Of a DNA stretch of 36,825 bases, positions 9,126-16,012 are shown one piece after another (positions within the stretch are counted from its first letter, which is position 1; every line of letters starts with the position of its first letter). The stretch spans positions 85,417 through 122,241 of the forward strand of contig JACXUV010000005.1 in the NCBI GenBank assembly GCA_014763715.1. The letters are read 5' to 3'. Under the pieces are notes generated by a model that saw nothing but the letters and a program-made list of their open reading frames with translations, was not told the origin of the DNA and ran no database searches. The position numbers were made by a program, and so were the translations under genes. The DNA comes from Rhodobacterales bacterium. Lineage in GTDB: Bacteria; Pseudomonadota; Alphaproteobacteria; Caulobacterales; Hyphomonadaceae.

Positions 9126-9153
9126 TATGTACCGATCGTTCGGTTCAATTCAA
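9126..9153 (-). promoter_or_regulatory. candidate promoter with TetR-type operator in the spacer
   Basis: On the minus strand TTGAAT (9153-9148) and TACATA (9131-9126) are 16 bases apart, about 80 bases upstream of the AhpD-like start. The palindrome ACCGATCGTTCGGT (9131-9144; arms ACCGA/TCGGT, 12 of 14 positions symmetric) fills the spacer, the classic position for repression by a TetR protein. The adjacent TetR gene is the obvious candidate to bind it. Confidence 0.6.
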
Positions 9154-9254
9154 GGGCTCGCCCTGCCGCCTCGCGAATACGTGATCGCCAGCACGTTCGA
9201 CGCCCGTGAAGGCGCTTGAAGGGTGGGATGGGTTTTGAAGGGGCGGTAGCGGGC

Positions 9255-9659
9255 CTAAATGTCCGGCAGTGGCAGGCGCACGTCATGCCACGGCGCGGCA
9301 GAGCGTGCGACGGGCGCGAGGCAGCATGGCTGAGCCGCCGGGTCTGCGCCGGATTGCACGGAAAGCGAGCGCACGCTGTCACAAGGCCCGGCGAGGCCGC
9401 CATCCGTCAGCGCCGCAATGCGCGCATGGGCGCGCGCCGCAAGCCCTGCCAGCACAGGCGCCGGGGCCTCCGCTCCGGGGATCCACTCAATCGAGGTGAT
9501 GAAGACGCGGCCATGGGGCGTCACGCTCCAGCGATAGAGCGTGCCCTTCCCATAAGCGGCCCGCACCCAGGCGCGCAGCATCAGGATCTGTGCCCAGATG
9601 AAGGGCCAGAACACGGCAAGATGCACCGGAAACCCGGCAGGCGGACAAAACAGCGACAT
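9255..9659 (-). CDS. hypothetical protein with N-terminal membrane segment
   Basis: A 134-residue protein of unknown family. It begins with a hydrophobic segment (about residues 8-27) followed by WVRAAYGKGTLYRWSVTP, then a soluble tail rich in alanine with four cysteines. The frame is open 35 codons further upstream, but the ATG at 9659 begins the plausible coding part. No strong ribosome-binding site is visible. Support is moderate: codon bias suits a real gene and no competing frame on the plus strand makes a recognisable protein. Confidence 0.45.
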   Translation of the reverse strand: MSLFCPPAGFPVHLAVFWPFIWAQILMLRAWVRAAYGKGTLYRWSVTPHGRVFITSIEWIPGAEAPAPVLAGLAARAHARIAALTDGGLAGPCDSVRSLSVQSGADPAAQPCCLAPVARSAAPWHDVRLPLPDI

Positions 9660-10020
9660 GGGCGCGAAGATACACCCGGCACGGACGGTGTCGGATGGAT
9701 TTATTTTCGCGGCAATGAGCATGATCGCGGTATGACCACACACGGTTACGCCATGACCATACATGACTATACCGGACTATGGCGGACTATAGCGGATCAG
9801 GCCCCCTGCTCGCCGCACCGTTCAGAGATGGGCACCCGGATGGCCTGACGGCCATCGGGCGTGACGCGGGTGGAGAATACGACGTAAACCGTCATAAAGG
9901 CTAACCTTGCCACATGAATTAAGACAAAGCCCACACCTGTCAGCACCATAAATTCAATTTATACGCCAAGAAAATGCGTCTAACCTTCCGCCGTCACAAC
10001 TAACAGATACAACAACCAAC
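9660..10020. other. 361-base non-coding stretch with 10-base tandem repeat
   Basis: No convincing gene here. The left part contains repeated ATGACCA/ATGACTA words and three tandem 10-base units GACTATNNCG at 9765-9794. From about 9880 the sequence turns AT-rich and leads into the AT-rich gene at 10021. No tRNA-like T-loop or clear promoter was found. Confidence 0.5.
9765..9794. repeat. three 10-base tandem repeats, GACTATNNCG
   Basis: Units at 9765-9774, 9775-9784 and 9785-9794 share GACTATNNCG. The 10-base period is close to one helical turn, so the units face the same side of the DNA, as in arrays of protein-binding half sites; slippage is the simpler explanation. Confidence 0.6.
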
Positions 10021-10797
10021 ATGAGTTATTTCACAACTGAACAAATCAACGAGCTCCAGAAAAAGTTAAATGGGGCACGCAGTAAAGCTGATAACATTCT
10101 TCATAATTGGACCAGCCTAGAGCTTCGCTCTGAACGCGCAAAAGAATTCGCAAGACATGGTGTTGCTCGGCGTGTTCAAATTTTGCGTCGCTGTCTTGAA
10201 ATAATTTTCGAACAAATGCCACCAGCAACGCAAGAAGCGCCAAGCCGCCACGACTTGCTAGACGCAACGATCTCTATACAAACATTCATTATGAATGTTT
10301 TCGGCGTATTAGACAATATAGCCTGGACCTGGATTGAAGAGTCTGGATTATGCAAGCCCGATGGGGCAAAACTTAGACCTACTGAAGTTGGGCTGACTCC
10401 ACGCTTTGAGTATATTCGAAATTCTCTTAGTAATGAGACACAATCACTATTAAACGAATATAGAGATTGGTTCGATTACATAATCGATCTCCGACATGCA
10501 TTGGCCCACAGAATCCCTTTGTATGTACCACCCAACTGCATCGACTCTGAGCATGTTGAGGAGTACCAGCAATTGGATCAAAGAAAGTTCGAAGCAATTC
10601 TCGCTAGCCGCTGGGATGAATTGAGGGAGATTCTTTCCAGACAAAACGAACTTCAACACTTTAAGCCTTTTATGCGACACTCATTTTCTGAACGAGCACA
10701 AACAATAGTGGTGCATCCTCAAATTCTATCCGACCTTGAATGCATTGACTCGATCAGCACAGCAATACTCAAGGACATCTCAAATCTGACTAATTAG
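10021..10797 (+). CDS. hypothetical protein with HEPN-like RX4H motif, AT-rich
   Basis: A 258-residue protein, predicted all-helical and soluble, of no named family known to me. Residues 158-163 read RHALAH, fitting the R-x4-6-H signature of HEPN RNases, and the motif sits after a long helical region as in HEPN domains; it is followed by RIPLYVPP. The gene is visibly AT-richer than its surroundings, uses many AT-ending codons and has no Shine-Dalgarno before its ATG, all signs of recent transfer. It stands alone, convergent with the YbaK-type gene. HEPN proteins often serve as toxins or antiviral RNases, but an RX4H match alone is weak, and a non-nuclease role is equally possible. Confidence 0.7.
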   Translation: MSYFTTEQINELQKKLNGARSKADNILHNWTSLELRSERAKEFARHGVARRVQILRRCLEIIFEQMPPATQEAPSRHDLLDATISIQTFIMNVFGVLDNIAWTWIEESGLCKPDGAKLRPTEVGLTPRFEYIRNSLSNETQSLLNEYRDWFDYIIDLRHALAHRIPLYVPPNCIDSEHVEEYQQLDQRKFEAILASRWDELREILSRQNELQHFKPFMRHSFSERAQTIVVHPQILSDLECIDSISTAILKDISNLTN

Positions 10798-10870
10798 AGT
10801 CTTCGTCACCCTTATGCAGTCTGACTCATTCCCCCATTTATACAGATGCACTCTATACGGATAACAATCC

Positions 10871-11335
10871 CTACCCCAGCTTCGTCACGTCGACCCATTC
10901 GGCGCGGGTGAGGTCGGCGAGGCGGGTGGGGGTGATGCGGATGGCGGCGTTGGGGGCACCGCCGGCAGGGAAGACTTCCGGGAAATCCTTCAGCGACACG
11001 TCGCAATAGACCGGCAGGTCCTGCGCCAGGCCGAAAGGCGTGACGCCGCCGACAGGGTGGCCGGTGCAGGCCTCGACCTGCGCGACATCCAGCATACGGG
11101 CCTTGGTGCCGAAGCGGGCCTTGTATTTCGCATTGTCCAGCCGGGCATCGCCGCGCGTGACGAGCACGATGACGCCGTCCCCCACCTGCAGCGACAAGGT
11201 CTTGGCGCTCTGCCCCGGCAGCACGTTCAGTGCCTCTGCCGCCAGCTGCACCGTGGCGGTGCTCTGGTCCAGCTCCATGACTTCGAGATCCGGGGCATGC
11301 CGGGCGAGGGCATCCCTGACAGAGGCGAGACTCAT
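10871..11335 (-). CDS. YbaK/EbsC family aminoacyl-tRNA editing protein
   Basis: A 154-residue single-domain member of the YbaK/ProX editing family, which hydrolyses misacylated tRNAs such as Cys- or Ala-tRNA(Pro) in trans. The conserved lysine of the substrate pocket is Lys45 in GQSAKTLSL, and the family motif VGGVTPFGL is present at about 110-118. The exact tRNA substrate cannot be assigned. Its ATG overlaps the stop of the TetR gene upstream by four bases (ATGA), so translation is probably coupled and both genes share the operator-bearing promoter at 11977-12040. Its stop faces the AT-rich gene to the left. Confidence 0.85.
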   Translation of the reverse strand: MSLASVRDALARHAPDLEVMELDQSTATVQLAAEALNVLPGQSAKTLSLQVGDGVIVLVTRGDARLDNAKYKARFGTKARMLDVAQVEACTGHPVGGVTPFGLAQDLPVYCDVSLKDFPEVFPAGGAPNAAIRITPTRLADLTRAEWVDVTKLG

Positions 11336-11970
11336 TCCGTACGCCCCTCTTCCGGCCGGGACGCGGCATCAAGCGGCTGCGCGCCGCGCTGTTTCAGGTC
11401 TGCCAGCAGGGCCCGGATGGCCCAGACGCTGGCACGGGCGATCTCGTCGCCCGTCAGGTCCCACTGGTCGCGCATCTCGCGCCAGGCAAAGCCGCTGCAC
11501 AGGAGCTGCAGCACCGCAGTCGCCTGGCGGGCATCCTCTTCGTTCAACCCGCTGACGGAATCGGCGAAGAGGGCGGAATAGGCGGCGACGCGCTCTGCCT
11601 TGCGCTCGTTGCGCATGGTGCGGCCCTCGACGCTGGACATGGCCATGATCATCGCGTCCGCCTTCTCATCGAACGCGCGGAAATGGTCTCGCAGGCCGCC
11701 GCCGAGCAACTCGTCCAGATCGTCCGGCATGGCGCCGGTATGGGTCAGCAACGTCCAGATGCGCGCGCGGAGGGCCGCCTGGTCCTCATAGCGGCGATAG
11801 ACCGTGCGGCGCGAGACGCCAGCCTCCTCGGCCACCCGGTCATGGTTCAGGATGCCGCCCTCGCTCATCACCTTGAGGAGTGCGGCGTCGAGCTTGTCGT
11901 CTTTGGCCTGGGCTGGCTGTATCTGGGCAGGCGGTTCCGCCGCCTGAATCGGTCTGGTCTCTTGTGTCAT
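11332..11970 (-). CDS. TetR family transcriptional regulator, probably leaderless
   Basis: A 212-residue TetR-type regulator with helix-turn-helix around RVAEEAGVSRRTVYRRY (about residues 44-60) after a proline- and glutamine-rich N-terminus. The open frame continues 20 codons upstream to 12030, but that would translate through the operator palindrome. The ATG at 11970 lies 6 bases after a TATCAG -10 box, with TTGACA 17 bases further up, so transcription should start at or next to the A of the ATG and the message be leaderless (inference). It overlaps the YbaK-type gene by four bases. It is expected to repress itself and the divergent outer-membrane protein gene through the shared inverted repeat. 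Confidence 0.87.
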   Translation of the reverse strand: MTQETRPIQAAEPPAQIQPAQAKDDKLDAALLKVMSEGGILNHDRVAEEAGVSRRTVYRRYEDQAALRARIWTLLTHTGAMPDDLDELLGGGLRDHFRAFDEKADAMIMAMSSVEGRTMRNERKAERVAAYSALFADSVSGLNEEDARQATAVLQLLCSGFAWREMRDQWDLTGDEIARASVWAIRALLADLKQRGAQPLDAASRPEEGRTE

Positions 11971-11976
11971 GACAGC

Positions 11977-12040
11977 CTGATACGCCGTGGCACAAATTGT
12001 GTCAAACCGTATTGACACAATTTGTGCCATCCGTCATATG
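11977..12040. promoter_or_regulatory. divergent promoters embedded in a perfect 40-bp inverted repeat
   Basis: Arms 11989-12005 (GGCACAAATTGTGTCAA) and 12012-12028 are perfect reverse complements around the 6-base spacer ACCGTA. Each arm also contains a small palindrome (CACAA-N-TTGTG), so two operator units are likely. Each arm carries a perfect TTGACA -35: the minus-strand promoter is TTGACA (12005-12000), 17 bases, TATCAG (11982-11977); the plus-strand promoter is TTGACA (12012-12017), 17 bases, CATATG (12035-12040). One TetR-bound operator would thus cover both -35 boxes. Confidence 0.85.
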
Positions 12041-12110
12041 CCCGCGCTCCGCAGCGGCATTGACCCGCCGGGGCGGCACTCCCCCTGCAATCCAGAACGG
12101 ACCCTGACCC

Positions 12111-12698
12111 ATGAAACTCAAGACTTCCATCGCGTGTGCGCTGGCCGCTGCCGCATTCGCCCCCACCGCCATCAGCCAGACCTTCAGCGGCCCCTATGTC
12201 GGCGTCGAAGCCGGATACGAAACCTTCCCGGAAGACATCGATGGCGGCATCTATGGCGCCTATGCCGGCTGGGACGTGGCGATCACGGACAATTGGGTGA
12301 TCGGCCTCGAAGGCCGCATTGCCGAGCCGGGCGCCTCGTTCCGCCTGTCGCGCGATACGGGCACCGGCACGGCCGTCTCCAAGGTGGACCTCGACTCCCA
12401 ATACGGGATCAGCGCCCGCCTCGGCCGCGTCTTCGCCGGGAACACGCTGGTCTTCGCCCAGATCGGGTACGAGCAGTTTGACGTGGACGCCTCGATCACG
12501 ACCACACCCAAGCCGCCCTGCACCCAGTGCGCCCCGACGATTAACGACTTCTCCTTCGAGGAAGAGATGCCGACAATCGGGGCTGGTGTCGAACGCGCGC
12601 TCTCGGAAAAGATCCGGGCACGTGTGGTCTACACCTATGGCGACGGCGACGCCTATGAGCGCAACCGCTTCAGCGTCGGCCTGGCCTACAGGTTCTGA
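12111..12698 (+). CDS. outer membrane beta-barrel protein
   Basis: A 195-residue protein with a signal peptide (residues 1-22, cleavage near AIS-QTF) followed by alternating beta-strand segments and a C-terminal phenylalanine in GLAYRF, as expected for a small eight-stranded outer-membrane barrel of the OmpA/porin-like type. The mature N-terminus FSGPYVGVEAGYETF matches the opening strand of this superfamily. Two cysteines in PPCTQCAP (about 137-144) lie in a predicted loop. It is the first gene to the right of the TetR-controlled divergent promoter, with a 70-base leader, and is followed by a strong hairpin. It may be an envelope protein responding to the same signal as the regulator. Confidence 0.82.
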   Translation: MKLKTSIACALAAAAFAPTAISQTFSGPYVGVEAGYETFPEDIDGGIYGAYAGWDVAITDNWVIGLEGRIAEPGASFRLSRDTGTGTAVSKVDLDSQYGISARLGRVFAGNTLVFAQIGYEQFDVDASITTTPKPPCTQCAPTINDFSFEEEMPTIGAGVERALSEKIRARVVYTYGDGDAYERNRFSVGLAYRF

Positions 12699-12708
12699 CC
12701 GGCAAAAC

Positions 12709-12741
12709 GGCACGGGGGAGTGAAATCGCCTCCCCCGTGCC
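12709..12741 (+). terminator. hairpin after the beta-barrel gene
   Basis: A perfect 12-base-pair stem (GGCACGGGGGAG / CTCCCCCGTGCC) with a 9-base loop starts 11 bases after the beta-barrel stop. There is no T-tract. The GTG at 12720, the longest possible start for the oleate hydratase frame, lies inside this hairpin, which argues against that start. Confidence 0.65.
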
Positions 12742-12813
12742 AGCCGGACAGGGCCAGCCGGACAGGGCGAGGCGGAACTGGCCGAAGCGGAACTGGCCGA
12801 GGCGGAACTGGCA
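12740..12813 (+). repeat. short tandem repeats in the leader of the oleate hydratase gene
   Basis: Two identical 14-base units (CCAGCCGGACAGGG) at 12740-12767 are followed by three 15-base units of the form GARGCGGAACTGGCM at 12769-12813. They sit between the hairpin and the TTG start at 12861. The 14-base period is not a multiple of three, which supports this being non-coding leader DNA prone to slippage. Confidence 0.75.
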
Positions 12814-12860
12814 AGACAGCCAGCCTTGTGAGACACTGCCCCTGTTCGGGAGGCAGGAAT

Positions 12861-14438
12861 TTGAAACGGGATCCGGGCCGGCCAGCTCATTATCACCTTG
12901 TCGGCGGCGGGATCGCCTCTCTCGCAGCAGCGGTCTTCCTGATCCGCGATGCGGGGATTGCGGGCGAACAGATCACCATCTTCGAGAAGGAGACGCAGTT
13001 CGGCGGCAGCCTCGACGGGTCGGGCGATGCCGGCCTTGGCTACCTCGTGCGCGGCGGGCGCATGTTCGAGAAGAACTTCGTCTGCACGTTCGACCTGCTG
13101 CAATCCATCCCCAGCGGACTGCCGGACGGCCTGTCGGTGAAAGAGGACATCTTCGCTTTCAACCAAGCCGTACCCGGATCTTCGAATTGCCGGCTCATCA
13201 GGCATGGCGCAAAGGCCGACACATCCCTCGGCCTTCGCCTGCGCGACATGAGGGACCTGCTGCGCCTGACGCAGGCAGACGAGAAGACGCTGGACGGGAA
13301 AGCCATCGACGCGTGCTTCGACGCGGCATTCTTCCAGTCGAACTTCTGGATCATGTGGAGCACGATGTTCGCGTTCCAGACATGGCACAGCGCGATCGAG
13401 CTCGCGCGTTACCTGAAGCGCTTCATCCACCTCTTCCCCGGCTTCACCCGCATGGAAGGCGTGCTAAGAACGCGCTTCAACCAATACGACTCCCTGATCG
13501 CCCCGCTTCTCGCCTGGCTGTCGGCGCGGGGCGTAAAATTCCAAATGGACACGGATGTCATCGACGCGACGGTCACGGCGGGCGGCGGCGGCTTCAGCAT
13601 CTCGGCGCTCCTGCTGGAACGAGCCGGACAGAGCGAGATTGTCCCGGTCGCGGAAAACGACCGCGTCTTCTTCACGCTGGGGTCGATGACGGCCAACACG
13701 GTGACCGGCTCCAATCAGGCAGCCCCACCGGTGCCTGAGACGGACAGCGCCTGGAGGCTCTGGAAGACTCTGGCGGCGAAGGCCCCGCTCTTCGGGCGGC
13801 CGGACGTCTTCTGCCCGGATGCGAGCCGCACGCGCTGGGAATCCTTCACGGTGACCCTGAAGACCCGGGCCTTTGTCGATCATATGGAACGCTTCTCCGG
13901 CAACCGCACCGGCACGGGCGGGCTGGTGACGATTGCCGATTCCGGCTGGATGCTTTGCTTCGTCATGGTCCACCAGCCGCATTTCCGTCAGCAGGCAGAT
14001 GGCACTTACGTCTTCTGGGGCTATGGCCTGTTGGGCGACCGGGAGGGCGACTTCGTGAAAAAGCCGATGGCAGAATGCACCGGCGATGAAATCCTGGCAG
14101 AACTTGCGGGCCATTTGCGCCTAGGCGATCAGGCGGAGGCGATGTTCGAGGGCGCCATCGTCCGGCCCTGCATGATGCCGCTGATCACCAGCCAGTTCAT
14201 GCCGCGCCGCGCGGGCGACCGGCCGGATGTCGTGCCCGAAGGCGCCCGCAATTTCGCCTGCCTCGGGCAGTTTTGCGAACAGAAGCACGATGTCGTCTTC
14301 ACGGTCGAATACTCCGTCCGCTCCGCCATGGCCGCCGTCCATGCACTGGCAGGCGGCAAAGCCCCGCCGCCCGTCAAGCGGACAGACCGGAACCCGCTGG
14401 TGATCGCGAATGCGCTAAGGACGATCTTCGTCGGTTAA
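12861..14438 (+). CDS. ohyA: oleate hydratase
   Basis: A 525-residue FAD-dependent fatty acid double-bond hydratase, which adds water to oleate-type cis-9 unsaturated acids to give 10-hydroxy acids. The FAD fold opens with VGGGIASLAAAVFLIRDAG near residue 14; family motifs DLLQSIPS, AFQTWHSAIE and ARYLKRFIH follow, the last holding the tyrosine expected in catalysis. The usual GGRE motif reads GGRM, so the catalytic-type glutamate is a methionine, as I recall for the monomeric Rhodococcus-type subgroup. The frame is open back to a GTG at 12720, but that lies in a hairpin; TTG at 12861 has a GGGAGG ribosome-binding site 7 bases upstream and starts right before homology. It may share regulation with the beta-barrel gene. 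Confidence 0.9.
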   Translation: MKRDPGRPAHYHLVGGGIASLAAAVFLIRDAGIAGEQITIFEKETQFGGSLDGSGDAGLGYLVRGGRMFEKNFVCTFDLLQSIPSGLPDGLSVKEDIFAFNQAVPGSSNCRLIRHGAKADTSLGLRLRDMRDLLRLTQADEKTLDGKAIDACFDAAFFQSNFWIMWSTMFAFQTWHSAIELARYLKRFIHLFPGFTRMEGVLRTRFNQYDSLIAPLLAWLSARGVKFQMDTDVIDATVTAGGGGFSISALLLERAGQSEIVPVAENDRVFFTLGSMTANTVTGSNQAAPPVPETDSAWRLWKTLAAKAPLFGRPDVFCPDASRTRWESFTVTLKTRAFVDHMERFSGNRTGTGGLVTIADSGWMLCFVMVHQPHFRQQADGTYVFWGYGLLGDREGDFVKKPMAECTGDEILAELAGHLRLGDQAEAMFEGAIVRPCMMPLITSQFMPRRAGDRPDVVPEGARNFACLGQFCEQKHDVVFTVEYSVRSAMAAVHALAGGKAPPPVKRTDRNPLVIANALRTIFVG

Positions 14439-14503
14439 GCGTAGCGCTGTATGCCGCGCAAACCGAATAGCAGGTATCGCTCCGCTCAACCCACCCTACG
14501 CTT
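14437..14503. repeat. short interspersed repeat-like element at island edge
   Basis: AAGCGTAG (14437-14444) and CTACGCTT (14496-14503) form an inverted repeat. The right part, read on the minus strand (GCGTAGGGTGGGTTGAGCGG and onward), resembles a GTAGGGTGGGTT-type repeat that I recall from intergenic regions of many bacterial genomes. It marks the sharp change from high GC to the AT-rich gene pair. Identity with a known repeat family is from memory. Confidence 0.4.
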
Positions 14504-14504
14504 G

Positions 14505-15443
14505 CTAGCCTCGTGAATACTCTTCCAAACTCAGAAGTTCGTAAGATACTTTGCTTTCTAACGTCGCGTATCGGCTTTCAGTCGTCGCTCGAATTTTGGC
14601 CTTATACCGATGATTTAATGTCCAATCTTTAGAAAGGTCGAAATCCCGATCCGTAAGCCCCGCAAAATCATCGCCGGAGGGCTGTGCGTGAAATCGGAAG
14701 CGGCGTGTTTGAGTGTCCATACCGAGCAATATCCCCACAACCTCCAAAGAGGCCACCGACTTGTCGACAGTACCCTCAATGATATCCACCAAATTGCCGA
14801 ACAGCGCAGGAGACGAGTATGTCTTAATCGGATCAGACACGATTCCGTGCCACTTTAGATCAACACCAAAGTCCGATTCAAAATTTGCCCGAGACCAATC
14901 GTAAATTCGCTTGACTACGGCCTGACCATGAATTGAAGCAATGTCGCGAACATGAAACTCATCCTCGGTTTTCATTATGTCCGCAACAACGGCGGCCGTT
15001 TGGCGAAATTTATCTTCGAACAAACTCGCATCACTATCCGCATAGAGCGCAAATCCGAAAGACCCTGGATAAGTATAGGCCAATTTTAGATCTGTTTGAT
15101 TTTCGACTTCTAACGAAATGCGTGCGCGCTCCTTAGGCTCGTGCACCAGCGCGTCAAAAACTTGGCTGAATAAAGATTGAAAAGTCGAAATCGAACGAAA
15201 TACAGGCGCCACACTGTACTTCTTCGCTCTGTCCGCAACCACACGATAGAAACACACCTCTTGAAATTCTTCATGGGCCTGATTCTGCCACTCGCTTTCG
15301 AGCTGCTCCGCCATACGTCGAATCGAGTTTATCTGGATCGTTAAGAACGGGTCCGGATCACCCTGCTGCGCAGCATGCTCCAGCTTGGCGATCTCGGCAT
15401 AAGCCTTTCCGATCTTGGCTATCAGAGCACTGAAGTCAGTCAT
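14505..15443 (-). CDS. hypothetical protein paired with nucleotidyltransferase-like gene
   Basis: A 312-residue soluble protein of no family known to me. The N-terminus (about 1-60) is helical and possibly coiled coil (AYAEIAKLEHAAQQGDPD, then IRRMAEQLESEWQNQA). The middle and C-terminal parts mix strands and helices and end in a charged region (TLESKVSYELLSLEEYSRG). No signal peptide, membrane segment or catalytic motif is visible. Codon use and base composition are AT-richer than neighbouring genes. Its start overlaps the end of the nucleotidyltransferase-like gene by 8 bases, so the two are translated from one message and probably work together. Confidence 0.75.
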   Translation of the reverse strand: MTDFSALIAKIGKAYAEIAKLEHAAQQGDPDPFLTIQINSIRRMAEQLESEWQNQAHEEFQEVCFYRVVADRAKKYSVAPVFRSISTFQSLFSQVFDALVHEPKERARISLEVENQTDLKLAYTYPGSFGFALYADSDASLFEDKFRQTAAVVADIMKTEDEFHVRDIASIHGQAVVKRIYDWSRANFESDFGVDLKWHGIVSDPIKTYSSPALFGNLVDIIEGTVDKSVASLEVVGILLGMDTQTRRFRFHAQPSGDDFAGLTDRDFDLSKDWTLNHRYKAKIRATTESRYATLESKVSYELLSLEEYSRG

Positions 15444-15894
15444 CTTGTTCCGGAAGCTCTAAAACCATATACCCTTTGGGAAGATTGCTACGGCAAGTTC
15501 CCCACATATCATCCCAATATTCCAACCTCGACTGATCGTTTCGGTCAGAGATGTAGCAATCCAGAGACGAGGACAGCGGATGTTGCTTTGCACACATCAT
15601 GATAACCTGATTTTTCATTGCGGCCGGCATCAGTTCGAAGTCTGGCCGCGCAATAACAATTGTCAAATCTATATCAGCGGGATCGTGCTTTGCCGTCAAA
15701 AAGCTGCCGTCGATCCAGAGTTGGCACTTTACACCAAAATACGAGAGCTGGCTCACCAATGTCGTTAAATCGTGGAATAGGCCGCCCCGAGTACTTGAAG
15801 TTTTGAAAGGGCTAACGGCTAATTCTTCGAGCTCTTCCATAGTAAGAAAATGCTTGCCCGCCGGAAGCAACGGCGCTGTGTATGGCTTCGACAC
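15436..15894 (-). CDS. nucleotidyltransferase-like protein (DUF6932-type)
   Basis: A 152-residue protein with the polymerase-beta-like nucleotidyltransferase signature: Gly-Ser at 63-64 in LWIDGSFLTAK followed by D74-I-D76, the expected GS-x9-DxD spacing. The N-terminal LLPAGKHFLTMEELEE and this core fit what I recall of the DUF6932 family. The frame is open to 16026, but that start would overlap the YmdB-type gene; GTG at 15894 has a GGTGGGA ribosome-binding site and begins just before family homology. The third acidic residue needed for transfer is not certain. The gene is AT-rich and overlaps the 312-residue partner. Such domains often occur as antitoxins or in defence loci, but no role is known here. 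Confidence 0.72.
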   Translation of the reverse strand: MSKPYTAPLLPAGKHFLTMEELEELAVSPFKTSSTRGGLFHDLTTLVSQLSYFGVKCQLWIDGSFLTAKHDPADIDLTIVIARPDFELMPAAMKNQVIMMCAKQHPLSSSLDCYISDRNDQSRLEYWDDMWGTCRSNLPKGYMVLELPEQDD

Positions 15895-16012
15895 TTCTAT
15901 CCCACCCGTAAAGTCGATTGCACTAGCGAAAGCATGTTGAGCGAATCTTGTAAACCTTTGGTGTAAAAGAAGTCTCGAATTGATACCCTCTACTTCTAGA
16001 GTGATAGAGCTT

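Noticed and set aside
9660-10020. Possible attachment site or tRNA fragment at the border of the AT-rich gene
   Set aside because: No integrase, no direct repeat pair and no tRNA sequence were found.
11971-12030. N-terminal extension of the TetR gene beginning MAQIVS
   Set aside because: It would be translated from inside the operator and upstream of the predicted transcription start.
12740-12813. Repeat array considered as CRISPR
   Set aside because: Units are 14-15 bases, contiguous and without spacers; no cas genes in the window.
12720-12860. Upstream extension of the oleate hydratase with an RTGRGGTG repeat peptide
   Set aside because: Its GTG lies inside a 12-bp hairpin, the region contains 14-base repeats that break the frame, and TTG at 12861 has a far better ribosome-binding site.
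11967-13430. 487-codon open frame on the minus strand
   Set aside because: It runs through the operator palindrome, the beta-barrel gene and the oleate hydratase gene; no recognisable protein.
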